Origin: Phoenix dactylifera
Lineage: Eukaryota > Streptophyta > Magnoliopsida > Arecales > Arecaceae
Length of the DNA: 64,000 nucleotides
Direction: 5' to 3'
Assembly: GCF_009389715.1 (NCBI RefSeq)
Contig: NC_052404.1
Span: 10,114,480 to 10,178,479, forward strand
Position numbers and translations under genes: made by a program. Of the stretch, positions 39,601 to 54,274 are shown one piece after another. The stretch's first letter is position 1. Each line of letters begins with the position of its first letter. The notes below the pieces were generated by a model. That model was given only the letters and a program-made list of their open reading frames with translations, searched no databases and was not told where the DNA came from.

Positions 39601-41241
39601 TTAATATAAGAAATTACCTATATATCATTTCTTAGATTCCACTAACTCTTAAGTGCAAAGATCATAAAAAAGATAGTGAAATTTGCAGCAGAAGAAAAAG
39701 ACTCGGAGTGAGAAGGAAGACCTTCCGGATAGGATAGAGGGCTCGATAATAAAGAAATAGATAGAGAAGCTGGATGAGGAAGAAAAAAAAGAATGTGGAC
39801 AATCTTTCTCCATAGGTCATCTTTCTTGGCATATGTAATTTTTTTTTTTTCAAAATTATGAGATAGGCGGAGACTCTGTTAGTAGTAGTTTTATTTCTAT
39901 TTTACTTTTAAATTTTTTTAATTTATATATTAAAAAATGACAAAATAAAAATTATGTCCTATATAATATTAATTCTATAGTGCCCTGTATCATCCTGTTC
40001 GCGCCGCGTCGGTTGATTGGCGGAAAAACGCGCGAGGTGAGTTAATACGCGGTCAAACTTGATTGCGTCGCGGGGCCGGCCTGAGTTGGCATGGAGTGAA
40101 CGGCAGGTGATGATATATATACATGTATATAAATATATTTGGCATTGAATGAGCATTTAATATTTAAGTCCAGATTCGTTGTCACAATTGATCTCCAGCT
40201 CATCCATGCGTAGTGCTCCCCATTTCACACCTGCCATGTAGAGGGGAGAAGCCTTGCACGTGCGAATGAAACATGCTGTCATGCACATGCCTGAAAATTT
40301 TACACAGGCTGGCTATGTTTCTTGGAGGCTTCTTGTAAGATTCCAGGACTTCATGTTATCAAAAATATTTAAATCATTCACAAATATCACCTAAAAAGAA
40401 GTCAATTGCACTCTCGGATGATTTCGTGTATTCTTGTTGCTCCCATTGAATTGGTACCATGAGGTCGGCCATTGATTGTGGCATCTTATAGTGATTTTTT
40501 CGTTATACTATTTTAGCATCTTGACTATTCTAATTCTTAGGTAACGTATTCTAATTTGATTGCTTAATTGGTCATCTAATATGAATTCAATATTCGCGGC
40601 AAGTTGCATGTTGACATGCTTCGACTATTGGATCATCATCTTCTTCAGTATTTACTATCACCTGCGTGAAACTAAAAAAACTCCTGCAATAGTAAAATAT
40701 TTTATAAATAATAATAATTTGGAGTTTTTTTTTACTTTTTTTAATTTTGTGTGGACCAAAAAATTTCCAACTATTTACATGCATTTATTTTTGTGAAACT
40801 CTCACCTTACAATGATCTAAGGTAAAGTAATTTTGCATTAAAAAAATTTTGAAATTATTTTTTGTAGAACAATATATATCTAGAATTTTTTGGATAATTT
40901 TGCTCTCGACTATAAGTATGAGACAAGCAATACATAAATTTAAAACAACTAGTACATATTTATTGAATCAATAACTAAATAATTTTTTCGTCATGCAAAA
41001 TCGGCTGAGGAAAATTGCCAAACACATGATATCTAAAATGCACCTAACAATACAAGTGGTTTATTGAAGCAATAGGTGGTGTACGAAATAGCTCCACCTA
41101 ACAATAACCCCATCTTATTGACCATGTCACCTCAGTGTCGAACGTTCCGCCAGAGCTAATTCATGCACGTTCGTGCATGGCACGAAGACTCTTCAATGTT
41201 GATCTATTTATTGAGGTGACGGCTTGTCTTACGTATGTGAT
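39601..41241. other. Intergenic DNA
   Basis: No gene is seen. A short GC-rich island lies at about 39990-40100 (CGCGCCGCGTCGG, then CGCGGTCAAAC) in otherwise AT-rich DNA, with no coding region attached. Confidence 0.5.
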
Positions 41242-41687
41242 TGTTGGAAGCCTCCTTCCTTTTGTTAGTTTGTAATATTGAGAGAAGTTTTAGTCCTATA
41301 TTGCTTATGTAGAGTTTTTTTAGATAACTTTATAAGCATTCATATCCTACACACGTTAAAGTAACTTTTTGGTGGAAATTTATAGAGAAAAAGCCAATAT
41401 TATATTAATCAAAGATTAATATAAAAAATAAAATTCAGATTGGAAGTTTTATCTGTTTTGCACAAAATAACTGCACGAGCAATTATATTTTGAACAGACA
41501 CTGTTCCAATAGTTGTGTTGGTTCAGAGTTTAGTTCAGGATTATAAATAGCCAATGTCATTCAGAGATTAATATAACTTCTTCTACAAAATCTTTCATTC
41601 AGTTGTTCTGGAGAATTCTAGTTTTGCTGGCTAGGATTTTATTTCGATTTTGTTGTATTCTGGAGCGAATTTGCTGGATCACCAACA
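41242..41687 (+). mobile_element. Solo LTR-like fossil
   Basis: The segment begins TGTTGG and ends CCAACA. It contains the LTR-type phrase TTTTAGTCCTATATTGC, a TATAAATAG-like promoter word near 41544, and an R/U5-like CT-rich end. It is about 446 bp. No matching target duplication, primer site or second LTR is visible, so it is either a solo LTR or a broken end. The family is undetermined. Confidence 0.45.
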
Positions 41688-42837
41688 ACAACATAGTAGG
41701 GGCAAAATTCGCTTAAGAATAGTGTTAATTCACGCTACAAGACCGGTTTCAAATACTAGAGATCCTCCTTATTCCTTGTGCCAAACAACAACTACTTTTA
41801 GGCACGACCTGATGTGCACCCCTGCCCACTTGTTGGTCAGATCCATCCCGGCCATACCACCGTGCAAAGTATTCTGATTTCAGACTCCTTCCAATCTTTG
41901 GACTACAGATAGGATTTCTTTTTACAACAGAACAAGGGGTCATTGTTTCTAAATAGAGCATGCACTTTGCCTATATATAATGCACTAATAAATGTACGCA
42001 ATTTGTACACTGGTGCGTATGAAACATGCCACAATATATAATGGAAAAAGAAAAAGATCAAAGGAATAAAAAAAAGAAAGAAAAATTAGAGGATATTTGT
42101 CCTTCAAAAGAAACGGATAAAAACATAATTATCCATAGTTTTCTCGATGTTGAATGCCACGTCCTTTAAGAACTTCCAAATCTAATAAATAAGCGGGTTG
42201 ATGGTGGCTTTCTGGCTGTACGTTTCCTGCAAGTGGATTCGATCATGGACGTCACAGCATCTATTCTTTCGTGTCTTTACTTGATGCTTGGGATTCTTTG
42301 TGAATTGTGACCGGATGCCAAAACTTTTAATTAAGAGGGAATGTTGAATTTACGACAAATAACATGATCAAAGTCCGGAGCGTCCCTCAAAATGGCATTC
42401 ATGACAGCCACAAAATTTGGCATCTTTATTGCGTCCCTTGTTGGACCGAGGTCATGGGTGTTGCTCCTACCAAAAAGCTATGCATGATGCCAGGCGAGTA
42501 CCTCCGCATTACATTTCTATACATGTTAGTTAAAGATGATAAATAGAAAGATCCATGCATGCTACGAAACATAAATCCAACAAAATTAGAAAATAAAGTC
42601 TCACGAAGAGGAGGGAGGAGGAACAGTATTATGGTTTGCCCAAAGGACTCCATTTTAGTGCTTCGCTACATATGAGGCGACCCGTGCGTGGCTCGAAAGG
42701 AGGTGCAACTTTCTACCATTCTTCAGGTTTCTTGGGGTTCATCCGTTACCGATGCCCATTTCATAATCCATCCAATTACCATCGCTGAGTTACTCTTGAG
42801 TAAAATGCAATGTACCCCGAGAGTAAGCGTCCTATAG
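41688..42837. other. Intergenic DNA
   Basis: I see no supported gene or complete element. Short frames (60-75 codons) have no resemblance to known families. Confidence 0.5.
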
Positions 42838-43389
42838 CTAATACCTAAGGTTACAAATGGATCGGGTTGTCCCGCGACCCGACCTGTTTTGGAGGATTCA
42901 TGGGGCCGAGTCGGATTCTAAAATTAGAGCTGGGTCGGATCCTATAACTAGACTCGTTCCATTTTTTGGGTCAGGTCTAGATTTACTGGATTCAGACCTG
43001 ACTCGATCCGACCCATTTGAAATTCGGATAATTTTGGATGTTCAATCTTACGACCCGAACCGACTAAAATCTGTAAAATTATTTAAGCCTGCGGGCCACA
43101 GCTCGCAGGGGTGCAAACAAGTTCTAAAGCCAAAATGGGTTAACTTGAATCAGACTCAACCCGAATCCGAATCAGATCCGAATTTTTTGGATTGGGTCCG
43201 GATTATACATGGACCTGACTCGACCTAAATAATCCATTGGGTCAAAAATTGTAGTGATGGATCTGACCGAACCCGATTTCTATTGGGTTGGATCTGGATC
43301 TAAAATTAGAATCCGAACAAGAAATCGGATTGGGTCGAGGCCATTCATGACTCGAGCCAACCCGACCTATTTACACTGCTACTAATACC
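42838..43389. mobile_element. hAT-type MITE with 8-bp target duplication
   Basis: The element spans 42846-43381 (536 bp), flanked on both sides by CTAATACC (42838-42845 and 43382-43389). This is the 8-bp duplication typical of hAT elements. The left end is TAAGGTTACAAATGGATCGGG; the right end in reverse complement is TAGCAGTGTAAATAGGTCGGG. The interior is full of GGGTCGGAT and its complement on both strands and encodes no transposase, so it is non-autonomous. The exact target duplication suggests moderate age or slow decay. The 123-codon frame inside is a repeat artefact. Confidence 0.85.
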
Positions 43390-44299
43390 CACGCGTCTCA
43401 CTTCCGCTAACCATTTCTAACAACTAGAGATTTACTTCTTTTCTTGGTAGCTTTCACTGTCGTCCCACTTTATGGTTTAATTAACTAAACAAACCAACAT
43501 ACTATCTTTGCATAGAGAAGAATCTATAGATGGCATGCATTTGCTTAATTAAATTATTTTCTCAAATCATAGACAGCCCGAGATCACTGATATGTGAGAT
43601 TAGATTTTACGTGTCGTTTTTCTCGCTATGTTAACGGACCCCCTTATTTTTAATCCAGATAGAGATAAGAGCCTTCTTGGGGTAAAATGATCATGTGATA
43701 AGTGGCCCAGCTGTTATGGCTTAAAGAGGCTGACCCCATGTCCAACCGCAAGGGAACCTTTCATGCTCGGGGAGCGACACAACCCTCATTAGATATCCCG
43801 GATTGGTCACAAGACAACAATGCCTTCTTGAATCCAGTGGGTCCCATTCCATTTGTCCGGGTCGCATTAAGTTAGAAGTTGAAAGCATAAAGCTTCATGC
43901 CCTGTATTCCGAGGCGACCATTTCGCGCGCTTCGATCTATTTCCCGATCCGATTCATCCGATAATGTACCTATATGAGTGGGATAAATGGTAAATCATTT
44001 ACAGTCTTTTTTGGCAGGACCTAGACACGAAGGTTCGAAAAGTAGCGTGTGCCGGCATTCACTGGTGGAAGGACGGGCAGCTAAAGTGAGTTTAGAATAG
44101 GATTGATAAGGTCCTTTTTTTATTTAAGCTTCAGTTTGTTATAACCCATTTTTTTCTTTCTTTCAAATGAGTTGGCTTGAGGCCTTCCTTTGTAAAAACG
44201 CAATTCAGAACGTCTTTGAATTTCATTTCTACTGGCTACAAAAAGAAATGCACTTTTCATTCACATTGGCATCTTTGTTTGTTTCCGTATCGTGATCCG
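43390..44299. other. Intergenic DNA, possibly partly mitochondrial-derived
   Basis: No gene is seen. The GC content and word use from about 43980 onward resemble the mitochondrial-derived block that follows, so the insertion may start earlier than I mark it. Confidence 0.35.
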
Positions 44300-45814
<1,515 letters not shown>

Positions 45815-46266
45815 TATATTTGTTTGGTTTGTGGAAAGAAATTTTTTTACTAAATTTTTTTCTTCTGAAAAGCTAATTTTCAAGAATATGATGTCTAGAA
45901 AAATAGTTTTGGTATGTTTGGTTGAGTATGAAAAAATGGCACATTCAAAAGTAGTTTATATTTGGTTGAGTATCTACTTTTCTGAGAAAGTTGTATAAAA
46001 TATCTATTATATCCTTAATAAAGGAAAAAACATTATCCATAGATTTTGATGCCTTATTGAAAAAAAAAATAATTTTCAATCGATGAGAAAGTAGCTTTCT
46101 TATGTTCCTCATGAGTTTTTTTTTTCCATAAAATATGAAAATCTTATTTCCATGAGAATGCTATCTTTTTATTTTTTCATTTGAAAACTCCAACTAAATA
46201 AAAGATTGTTTTTTTTTTTTGTTGACTACACTTTTTCTTCCTTTTTTTCCGCGAATATCTATATGA
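45815..46266. mobile_element. Old, diverged copy of the Tourist-like MITE
   Basis: The order of words follows the MITE at 60260-60739: a TTTGTTTGGTTTGTGGAAA start, GGTATGTTTGGTTGAGTATG, then AAAGTTGTATAAAATATCTATTAT. Next come TCCATAAAATATGAAAATC, GAAAACTCCAACTAAATAAA and a TTTTCCGCGAA end. Many substitutions separate the two, and the right terminal repeat is largely lost, so this copy is much older. It is non-coding. Confidence 0.75.
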
Positions 46267-48040
46267 CAATTGGTTGAACCTCCACTTTATGTATCATTTG
46301 ACATTCACGTGCTACCATATTAAATCTCCACACCATGGAATGCCCCACATCCATGGGTGAAGAGGTTGAATCTTTCATCCATGGGCATAATTGAAGCCAG
46401 TCTATTCATGGTTTTAAAATCCTTACGATCAAGGAAGATTTCAGTTCCTAAAATCCTAAACAGGGGTCGTTCAAACCAAACGTTCTGCAGGATATATAAT
46501 TCAAGATAGGAGGCGATTGATGTTTAGTAGTATTGTTGTAGTATCAAGTATATTGGAGAGGAGACTCGAGTGAAGTATTCTTGCCTTTATTAAGAAAAGA
46601 GAGAGTTATTTCTGGCAAATGACTTCCTTTAAATACTTGTTACTGATGGATCCATTATATAAGCGACTCTTTTGGATGATTATTTTTACAAATAACTTCC
46701 TTATTTTTTTAATAAGTTGACTCTTGCGATATACCACCACTCATATATGACCTCTTATCTGAATAACAAGCGGCCAATCATGATTTCTCTACATGATCAC
46801 GTATAATTTGTTCCCAAACTCTTGATCAATATGGACGCAAATTAGATTTTGGGTATAAAGCCATCTAAACTTAGGGGTGGTAATACTAACAGTTTAACAC
46901 GTCTAACTCGATTCAACGGCGGCAAGTCGAGTTAGATTACCTATTTAAAAAAAGGACCAAGTTCGGATTTTGATTTTGGACCCATTTAAAAAATAAGTTA
47001 GATTTGGGCCGTTAAATTTTGATCTATCTTATATCCAACCCGATCCATATTAGGTCCAACCCGATCCAATTGCTATCTCTACCTGAACCATAGGTGATTT
47101 GTTTCAATGTTGGGTAGACCTAATGTACACATCTACATAAATTTTTTTTTCTTCTTGCTAGTAATATATACATGGCAAGTTTTGTGCAATTAAAAAGCAA
47201 GTAAATTTTGCACCCTGAAAAAAAAGGTAAGAAAGATTTACATGTCCCATTTGAATTTGATACCATCAACACAAAATTTGGGGTCAGTCAATAAACACTT
47301 GCCACATACCAACGGACTCAAACTGGGGCACAAGTATTGAATAGCATCCGCATAATTTGACCCCCGGACAATTTTCAAGTGGGCTGGGCCACCAAATATC
47401 GGTTCCTTCGATAAGATGGGAGACATGAAAAAATATAATATAAATAAAAGGGATTGCATATAATATTACCAAGTATCCATAGCAAATATTGCCCAATATT
47501 CATAGTAAAAATCTGCTATCTATTCAGCAGATATTTTTTAAAATAAAGTTATCTATCAATCTTTTCCTAAAAATTCCCTAAATATCTTCATTTTCTTGCA
47601 CCGCATAAATTGATGAGACATGTATATAGACTAATCAATAAAATAACAATCGAATGACTTTCGAAAGATTAAAAATATGTCATCTATTTAGCATAAATTA
47701 ATTAAAATAAAAGCTAAGTATTAATCTTCTTTTAGAAAATTTCATAGGTGAGTGTTTCGAAAAAATTAAAAAGTTTCAGTACCTTCATCTTCGGGCCTTC
47801 GGCGCATATATTAAAGATATATTTGTTTAGAGTAATAAAAAAAATTTTAATCGAAAGACTTTTATAAATTTTTAAAAGAAGCAAGACATAGAAAGATATG
47901 AAAATATTAATAATAAATAGAATGTGAGTAATCAATCCAAAAAAATATGGGAATATTGAGAACGAAATACAAAATGCCCGAGGTCTTTCAAACTCGCCAT
48001 TCACTGCTGCTTCACCGAGCACCAGGGCATCATCAATTTT
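46267..48040. other. Intergenic DNA with a second hAT-like remnant
   Basis: A GGGTC/GATCC-rich block at about 46874-47082 begins TAGGGGTGGTAATA and ends with the mirror of TAGAGATAGCAATTGG. This is consistent with a small decayed hAT-like MITE. The rest, including 70-96-codon minus frames near 47.3 and 47.9 kb, has no resemblance I can name. Confidence 0.4.
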
Positions 48041-48508
48041 ATAATTTAGGATTTTTTTGCATGAATTTTTTTAAAAAAATCTAAATTTACGTAAATATCC
48101 TCTTAAACTTATATTTATTTTTGAGTTCTCATGAAATCTGTTTTTGCACAAATATTCTTAATATAATGGTTATTCTAATACCATTAATAAAAACTATATT
48201 TATTTTAACTAAAAATAAAATAAAATTTTAAAATTATTTTTTTCAACGTGATCGTCTTATAAATATTTTTTTATGCATCTATCTATTAAGGATATTTTAG
48301 TTATTTTAATTTGAAATTGTTAATTTTTTTAACGATGTTAGATGGTGTGGATACATATACAAAAATAAGAATTAAAAAAAAGGTCAAAAATAGCAAAATA
48401 AATATTTTACAAGGGTATATATATATATGCAAATATCACTTTGGAAGAATATTCATGCAAAATTTGATATTTAGAAGAATATTCATGCAAAAAAATCTTA
48501 TAATTTAT
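48041..48508. mobile_element. AT-rich MITE, copy 2, opposite orientation
   Basis: The ends are mirrored: AATTTAGGATTTTTTTGCATGAAT on the left and its diverged complement finishing at about 48508. The interior matches the element at 5605-6040 in reverse complement (ACCATTAATAAAAACTATATTTATTTTAA and the TTTGAAATTGTTAATTTTTT region). It is non-coding. Confidence 0.65.
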
Positions 48509-49045
48509 GATAAAAAATTTATTTTTGATAATTTTATAAAATTTGATTCAATCAAAACTTATCCTCATTTACAAATTTTATGTATGCATATCAAATCCAG
48601 TGCAATGAACCCAAACCGGTCTCCGACCGGTGAAAACATAAAACAAGGCACGGATGCAATTAGAGAACTAATCCGGTGCTACGGGACCACGTCCGAGTTG
48701 GATACGGTGTCCCGGCCACCACATTAATAATAAAAAGGGTGGGGAAAATGAAAACTTGAAAGAGGGCACGCATGCATTGGAGAGAGATCGGGAGCTAAAA
48801 GGTACTTCCTCTCTCTCCTCCCCTTATTTTCCCCTCCATAATCTCTTTAGATTCTTGATCCCCAAAAAATCTTGATTCGAGGATCACCGATTCGTTTTTC
48901 CTTTATTTTGATCTGGTTAGGGATTCTCTTTTTTCGTTTTTTTTTTCCAATCTTTTCATGCGGTATATATAGATTTCTGAAATATTTTGTGTCCAAATCG
49001 GAAGGCAGTGAAGGGATCGAAGGCGGCGTGGTGGGATCTCGCACC
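48509..49045 (+). promoter_or_regulatory. Promoter and 5' UTR of the S1FA gene
   Basis: A pyrimidine-rich leader (CTCTCTCTCCTCCCC) at about 48809-48840 precedes the ATG at 49046. No clear TATA box is seen. Open frames overlapping the leader are not supported. Confidence 0.4.
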
Positions 49046-52000
49046 ATGGACGAGCAATTCTCTGGTAGTGCGGTACGAGTCTTGATATGTCTTCTTCATC
49101 CTTTTGCTTGTCTAAAATCTCCGCATGGATCGATCGGTGCTCGATCTTGAGCAATCTTTCCAGATCCAGTTGTAATTCGTTATTCTTTTATTTCATTGAA
49201 TTCTTATTATTCTTTTTAGGATAATCTGTTCGATCGTATAGATGATCTAATTTAATATTGCTGATATAAACATTTTCTTCAAAACATTTAAAAATGTCTG
49301 GACATTGGTCATATGATTTGGCACAGTTAACTCTGGCATTTATAATTATATTAACAGTAAAATGGAGTAATTCGATCCGTTTTGATCTCTCTTTATCGCA
49401 CCAAAATTCCTATGCTTATAGTCTAATCCTCTGTAAGATCTAGGTTTTTTATTATCGTTATTCTCCTTCCAATCTTGGCTAGGTTTGATCTCACCAATAA
49501 ATTATTTTTCTTAAAGGTGTCCATGTTAGCTATTTCAAGCTCTCTTTTTTTTTAGCTGTCCAGTGCACCTAAAGATGCATTTTGCGGGAGGGTATGTTCT
49601 GCACGGGTTCTTACGTACTCCCCCATTCAAGCCCCAATGTCCTCAGGCTAAGGGTTCAAGTGTATTCAAATCTAACCACAATCGGTCTATGGTCGGCCTT
49701 CATAAACTAGTGCTATAGTGTTTTCTAGTCCACATAAGCTACGAGCCGAGTTCACTCTAAAAACATTTATTACAACCCAGAACCTTGCCCAAAAAAGCTA
49801 GCCAGATGATATATTTTTTGCGTTTCTTAGTCCCGTATAAGTATCCAAGATTTTCTCGACGAATAACTGATGTGGGACTAAACATGCCCGCACGGGCTCT
49901 CACACATATATTATTAAGATTTTCTGTTTTCTCGACAATACTCTTGTATCCTCTATTCGCTACAACTTTTTCTCTTCTTTTTTTTTTACTCTTGCTACTT
50001 TGCTCTCTAAGAACTGCATGAAAGTTTAACTTAGCTGAGGACCTTCGGATTCACAACAATTTTGTTGCAACCTACAGTGCAGGTTGATGAGATGGTTTTA
50101 AATTTGCAAGTTGTAAAGAATTTATGATTTGTTTCTCATTCTAATAAAATTTGTATTCCCCTATCAAGTGAGATGGGTTAGTAAAGGAAATTAAAATCCG
50201 TATCCCTTGCATTTCATTTGACACCTGGGAATCACATCACCCACACTCTATCTCTTTCCGGCAATCTAAGGAGCATCCCAAAAGGTAGAACAAAAGTTTT
50301 CCTAAATCATACCACTGTTTCCTCTCCCCTCCATCCGAAGAAACCTCTCTAATCTGTATGTCCTGGTTATTAAAATTTCAGAGGTGAATAAGTAGTACAC
50401 TGAAAAATTAGCATACACATACTAGATTGCGTTAAATCTCTGCAATTGAATAATTTGAGATAATGTATTTGACTTGTGAATCCCTTTTAGGGGATCCTAA
50501 TTCTTGAGTAGAGGTCTTTCTGCCCCACAGTCCATTTACTCCATTCGGCACTCCGAGACTTCTCCATCAACATGAGAAGATATCCATTACTTAGACCTGA
50601 AACTTGATCGTGCATTATGTTAGATGATATGCCATATTGTGAATGAGCCACATCAATAAATCCTCTTTTGCCAAAAAAGGAAAACAAAACCTCTTGGAAA
50701 TTCCCTTTAGCTGCAACAGAACAGGTCCTTTCATAGACCCAACAGAACAGTTCCTTTGGGTGAAGAGGAGAGGGGAAAGAGGGCTACCGTGCTTTCACCC
50801 ATACAAGGTATTGCATGTATCAGTTGGCTGAAATTTAAATCAGAGTTGATTGGAAACCATTTGCTTTTCTGTTCTTTGAATATAGTTTCATGATCATCCT
50901 TGATCATGTGGTTGTGCATGTTCAGCATTCAATGCAGCTACTGCTTATTAATCATGTGCTTGCAATTTAGGGAATTATTGTGAATTTGATAGTTTGAGAA
51001 CTAATGGTTCAGTTTGTAAGGCACATTTTGTTAGAGGTTAATTCTTTTTACCCGTCATAATGTGCACATTGCAGAGTTAAGTTTCTTGAGTTGAATTGCC
51101 CAGGTGGTGAGTTCATGCAGCCATTTTTTTCCTTTTTTGTCGAGAGAGGTGATCTAATGAGGCCGTACTAGAGCGCACGGACATTTTCAAATAAAAGTTT
51201 TTTGTATAATGGTTGCAGGCATTCAAAAATCTCCAAACCATCTAGAGATCTCCAATTTTTATCTGTTGCATTGTGATCCCATGGATATTTGTGATTGGAA
51301 CCTTCCCCACCTACCTTCTCTCTATATATAATTTAGTAAGAAAGCCCAACAGGATTTGCTGCAACAGCTAGTCAGGAAAAGGTTGTTGATATGCTGCATT
51401 GTTGGTGATTCTAATGATGTAAAGCCCTTCTCTGTATTATCAGAAGAAGGAATTATAGTCTTGAAATACAGACATAACCAAAAACTTGATTGCAATATTT
51501 TATCAATGCCCATTTCTGGGTGCATAATGTTTTTGATTCAGCTAGTTGATTGCTGACCACAATTTTCCATGTTATGCATATATCCATTTTCATGGGGATG
51601 AGACTGTGATAAGGTATTGTACACTTGAATTCTGCTGAATCATTTTGCTTTACATCTGAAGGTTGTATTCTAACTTATCAATGTTAATGGTGTGAAAGCC
51701 ATTAGTTATGTGCATTAGTTCTTTGAATATTTCATGATTTGAAGAATTTCTTTGCACCTTGGAAGAAACAGCCGTGTTGAAGAAATTTCATTACTATTTA
51801 TGGTCCTTCTATTTGAATTTTTCCCTGATCTTACCACAACTTTGATGAAATTGAATATCTGTACTTGGTTTGCTTTTCTTTTTTTTGTCCTTTAGTTTCT
51901 GGTGAACTTTTAAGTAGTTAAGGAAATATAATTTGAACCTTTCATACCTTATCCTCATGGTTTATTATGTTTGATCTTCATTCTTTTTTATTCTAATCTC

Positions 52001-52395
52001 ATTTATCTGAGTGCTCTCTCTCTCTCTCTCTCTAAATCTGAATATGGTTTATTTTTCATCTATTTAGCAGTGAGTTATGATTGTGGCTGTGGTTTGAACA
52101 GAGGCATTTCTATTTTCCTTGATTCCTCTCTATTAATTCTTCATTTCTGTGACAAGATGGCCATCATACTTTTGGGCAGGAAAATTTGGTCAGGGAGGAG
52201 GCGACAAAAGGGTTGAACCCAGGCCTGGTGGTCTTGCTCGTTGTTGGCGGTCTTGTGCTGTTTTTCCTTCTTGGAAACTATGCTCTCTACATGTATGCAC
52301 AAAAGACCCTTCCACAAAAGAAGAAGAAGCCTGTCTCCAAAAAGAAGTTGAAGAGGGAAAAGCTTAAGCAAGGGGTCTCTGCTCCGGGAGAGTAA
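49046..52395 (+). CDS. S1FA: S1FA-family protein (DNA-binding protein S1FA)
   Basis: This is a small plant-specific protein. The family was named from spinach S1FA, reported to bind a negative element in the plastid ribosomal protein S1 promoter. There are two exons: 49046-49072 (nine codons, MDEQFSGSA) and 52180-52395, joined in phase 0 across a 3.1-kb GT-AG intron to give 80 residues, within the family's usual 70-90. The order is a short acidic N-terminus, KGLNPG, a hydrophobic helix at about 26-43 ([19 protein letters not shown]), then YAQKTLP and the invariant basic tail KKKPVSKKK ... KQGVSAPGE. The strong hydrophobic segment means it could be a membrane protein as well as, or instead of, a soluble DNA-binding factor. 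The tiny first exon rests on good start context, a GTACG donor and correct phase, and is less certain than exon 2. Confidence 0.9.
49585..49904 (-). mobile_element. TRIM fossil, copy B, in the S1FA intron
   Basis: Read on the minus strand it has an LTR of about 135 bp starting TGTGAGAGCCCGTGCGGG with the TTAGTCCCACATCGG phrase. A primer-site region and a short internal domain shared with copy A follow. A purine tract (GGGGGAG) comes next, then a fragment that resembles the start of the second LTR. It is non-coding and broken at its 3' end. It lies antisense to the S1FA gene. Confidence 0.7.
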
Positions 52396-54224
52396 AAAGC
52401 ATTGCCTTCAAAAATGAGAAATCTTGATGATAGTGTTGATGCTCAGTTTAGTTGTATGTCTAGTTCAGATACTTTAAAAATTTTACCTCTCGAGGTCTGG
52501 TTATATGTTAAGCTCGGAAACCTTGAAAGTTTACCGTTTGATTTGGCATTAACTATGCTTAGTTGGAAATCAATGTAGATTGGAGTTGCTAAAAAATTCA
52601 GCTAGTGCTTGCTTTAATGCTATTACTATGTGCTTGAGGGAATGCCATTACAGCGCCACTCTTTTTATTTTTCTTTCCTTCGAGTAAATAGTGTGGATAC
52701 GACCACCAATTTGAACATAGGATCACTTATTATCTGCAATATGGTCAATTGTTCGTTGCTACATCATGCTGTAAAGTTGTATAGAATATTTTACTGGTTT
52801 TGAAAGGTGTAAGGTAATTATTACTTACCGATGAATGGCTTGTTTTAGCGTTCCGGGGCCACAGACTTGCTCCATGTACTGTTAATATCCTTTTCTTTTT
52901 GTTTTTGGTGAAAGATGCTCATAGGCACTCTCAGGCCAAACAGATAATACTGAAATCCCCATGGGAGATAATTGGTATGTTAAACAATCTGCGATACTTA
53001 AAGTCACCAATCTACTGATTTTCATCTACTGCTTATATTTGTAAGGTTATTGTTTACAAATCACTAGTACATGCAAAGCAAACATTTTAATGCAACTGCA
53101 TCTCAGAAGGTCATTCTACAATGGGAAATACTAAGTGAAACGACGGAGGCACATACAGGTCCATCGCAATTTTGAAAGAGATATCCTTGAGACAAACAAT
53201 ATAGGTCTCAAGAAACAGTCCCATTGATGAAGTGGGAAAACAAATCAGAGTCCCTAGAGGTTTTCCTTTTTCTTTGTTTCTTTTTTTTTTCATGTTTGAT
53301 CAATAGCCAAGAAAGCTTACGAAGGAATGGAAATCATCCAAGCCCAGAGATGAGCCAGCCAATAGAGATAGAGACAACGATCTCCTGCAAGGTTATCTCA
53401 GTGCTGAAGGTCTGCTGCACCATTTTTCAAACAAACTTACTAGCAAACGGAGAAATCTTTGCCTAATTAACAAGTTAGCATGGATCAAAGCATGCACTCT
53501 GTTAGGGAATGTGTGAAGATATTGCCAGGTCTCCAGATCCTGTCGCAAGCTATGCATTTATTTGACATGCTGAACCTAAAAGAGTCACATGATCAAAACA
53601 AAAAATCTTCCTCGATTCACTTTATTACTTGCATAAGTTTTTTTCTGCTCCAATACCCATCAGATCCCCAACAACACCCAACCACCCCCCCCCAAAAAAA
53701 GAAAAGAAAAACAAGACATGCATATTTAGTTTTCATTTCCTGACTTATTACCAACTTTCATATTTCTGCTAACTGCATCACGGAAACAAATTAATGTGCC
53801 TGCAAATAGTACTTCAAATGGATAAAATGGGTAATCAGTCATATTCTTTCGCTGGCATGTCATATATATATGTTTGAGGCATAGACAAAAGTAAGAAACG
53901 AAAAATTTCTCAATTCTTTTGTCCCAGCAGAGATCTGTGTCTTGTTTATTTTATCGCTATTTCTATTCCGGATCAGTCAAATTCTGCCGTTCCTTGCTGC
54001 ATTCTCCACATTAATGGCTTTATAATTCTTTCCCAAGCATCTGGTCATTCTTGCCGCGTTTGCACTCCTAACCTTGGTTTCCACCAAGCCAAATAAATCT
54101 GCCTCTTATGCTCTTATATAATCTTTGGCCTCTCTCTGCTTCTAGACTTTACCGATCCTTCTTACATTCCAGAGAAACATCTTCATGCGGAACTATTGTT
54201 GTTTTCACATTCCTCTAGCACTTC
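52396..54224. other. S1FA 3' UTR and intergenic DNA
   Basis: The 3' UTR probably covers the first few hundred bases. After that no gene or element is recognised. A C/A homopolymer patch lies near 53687-53700. Confidence 0.5.
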
Positions 54225-54274
54225 TACATACATACATACATACATATACACACACACACACACATACATACATA
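54225..54274. repeat. Compound ACAT/AC microsatellite
   Basis: ACAT units pass into an AC run and back to ACAT units. Confidence 0.95.

Noticed and set aside
42857-43228. 123-codon frame in the GGGTCGG-rich block
   Set aside because: It lies wholly inside a non-autonomous hAT MITE, and the protein is a translation of the repeat.
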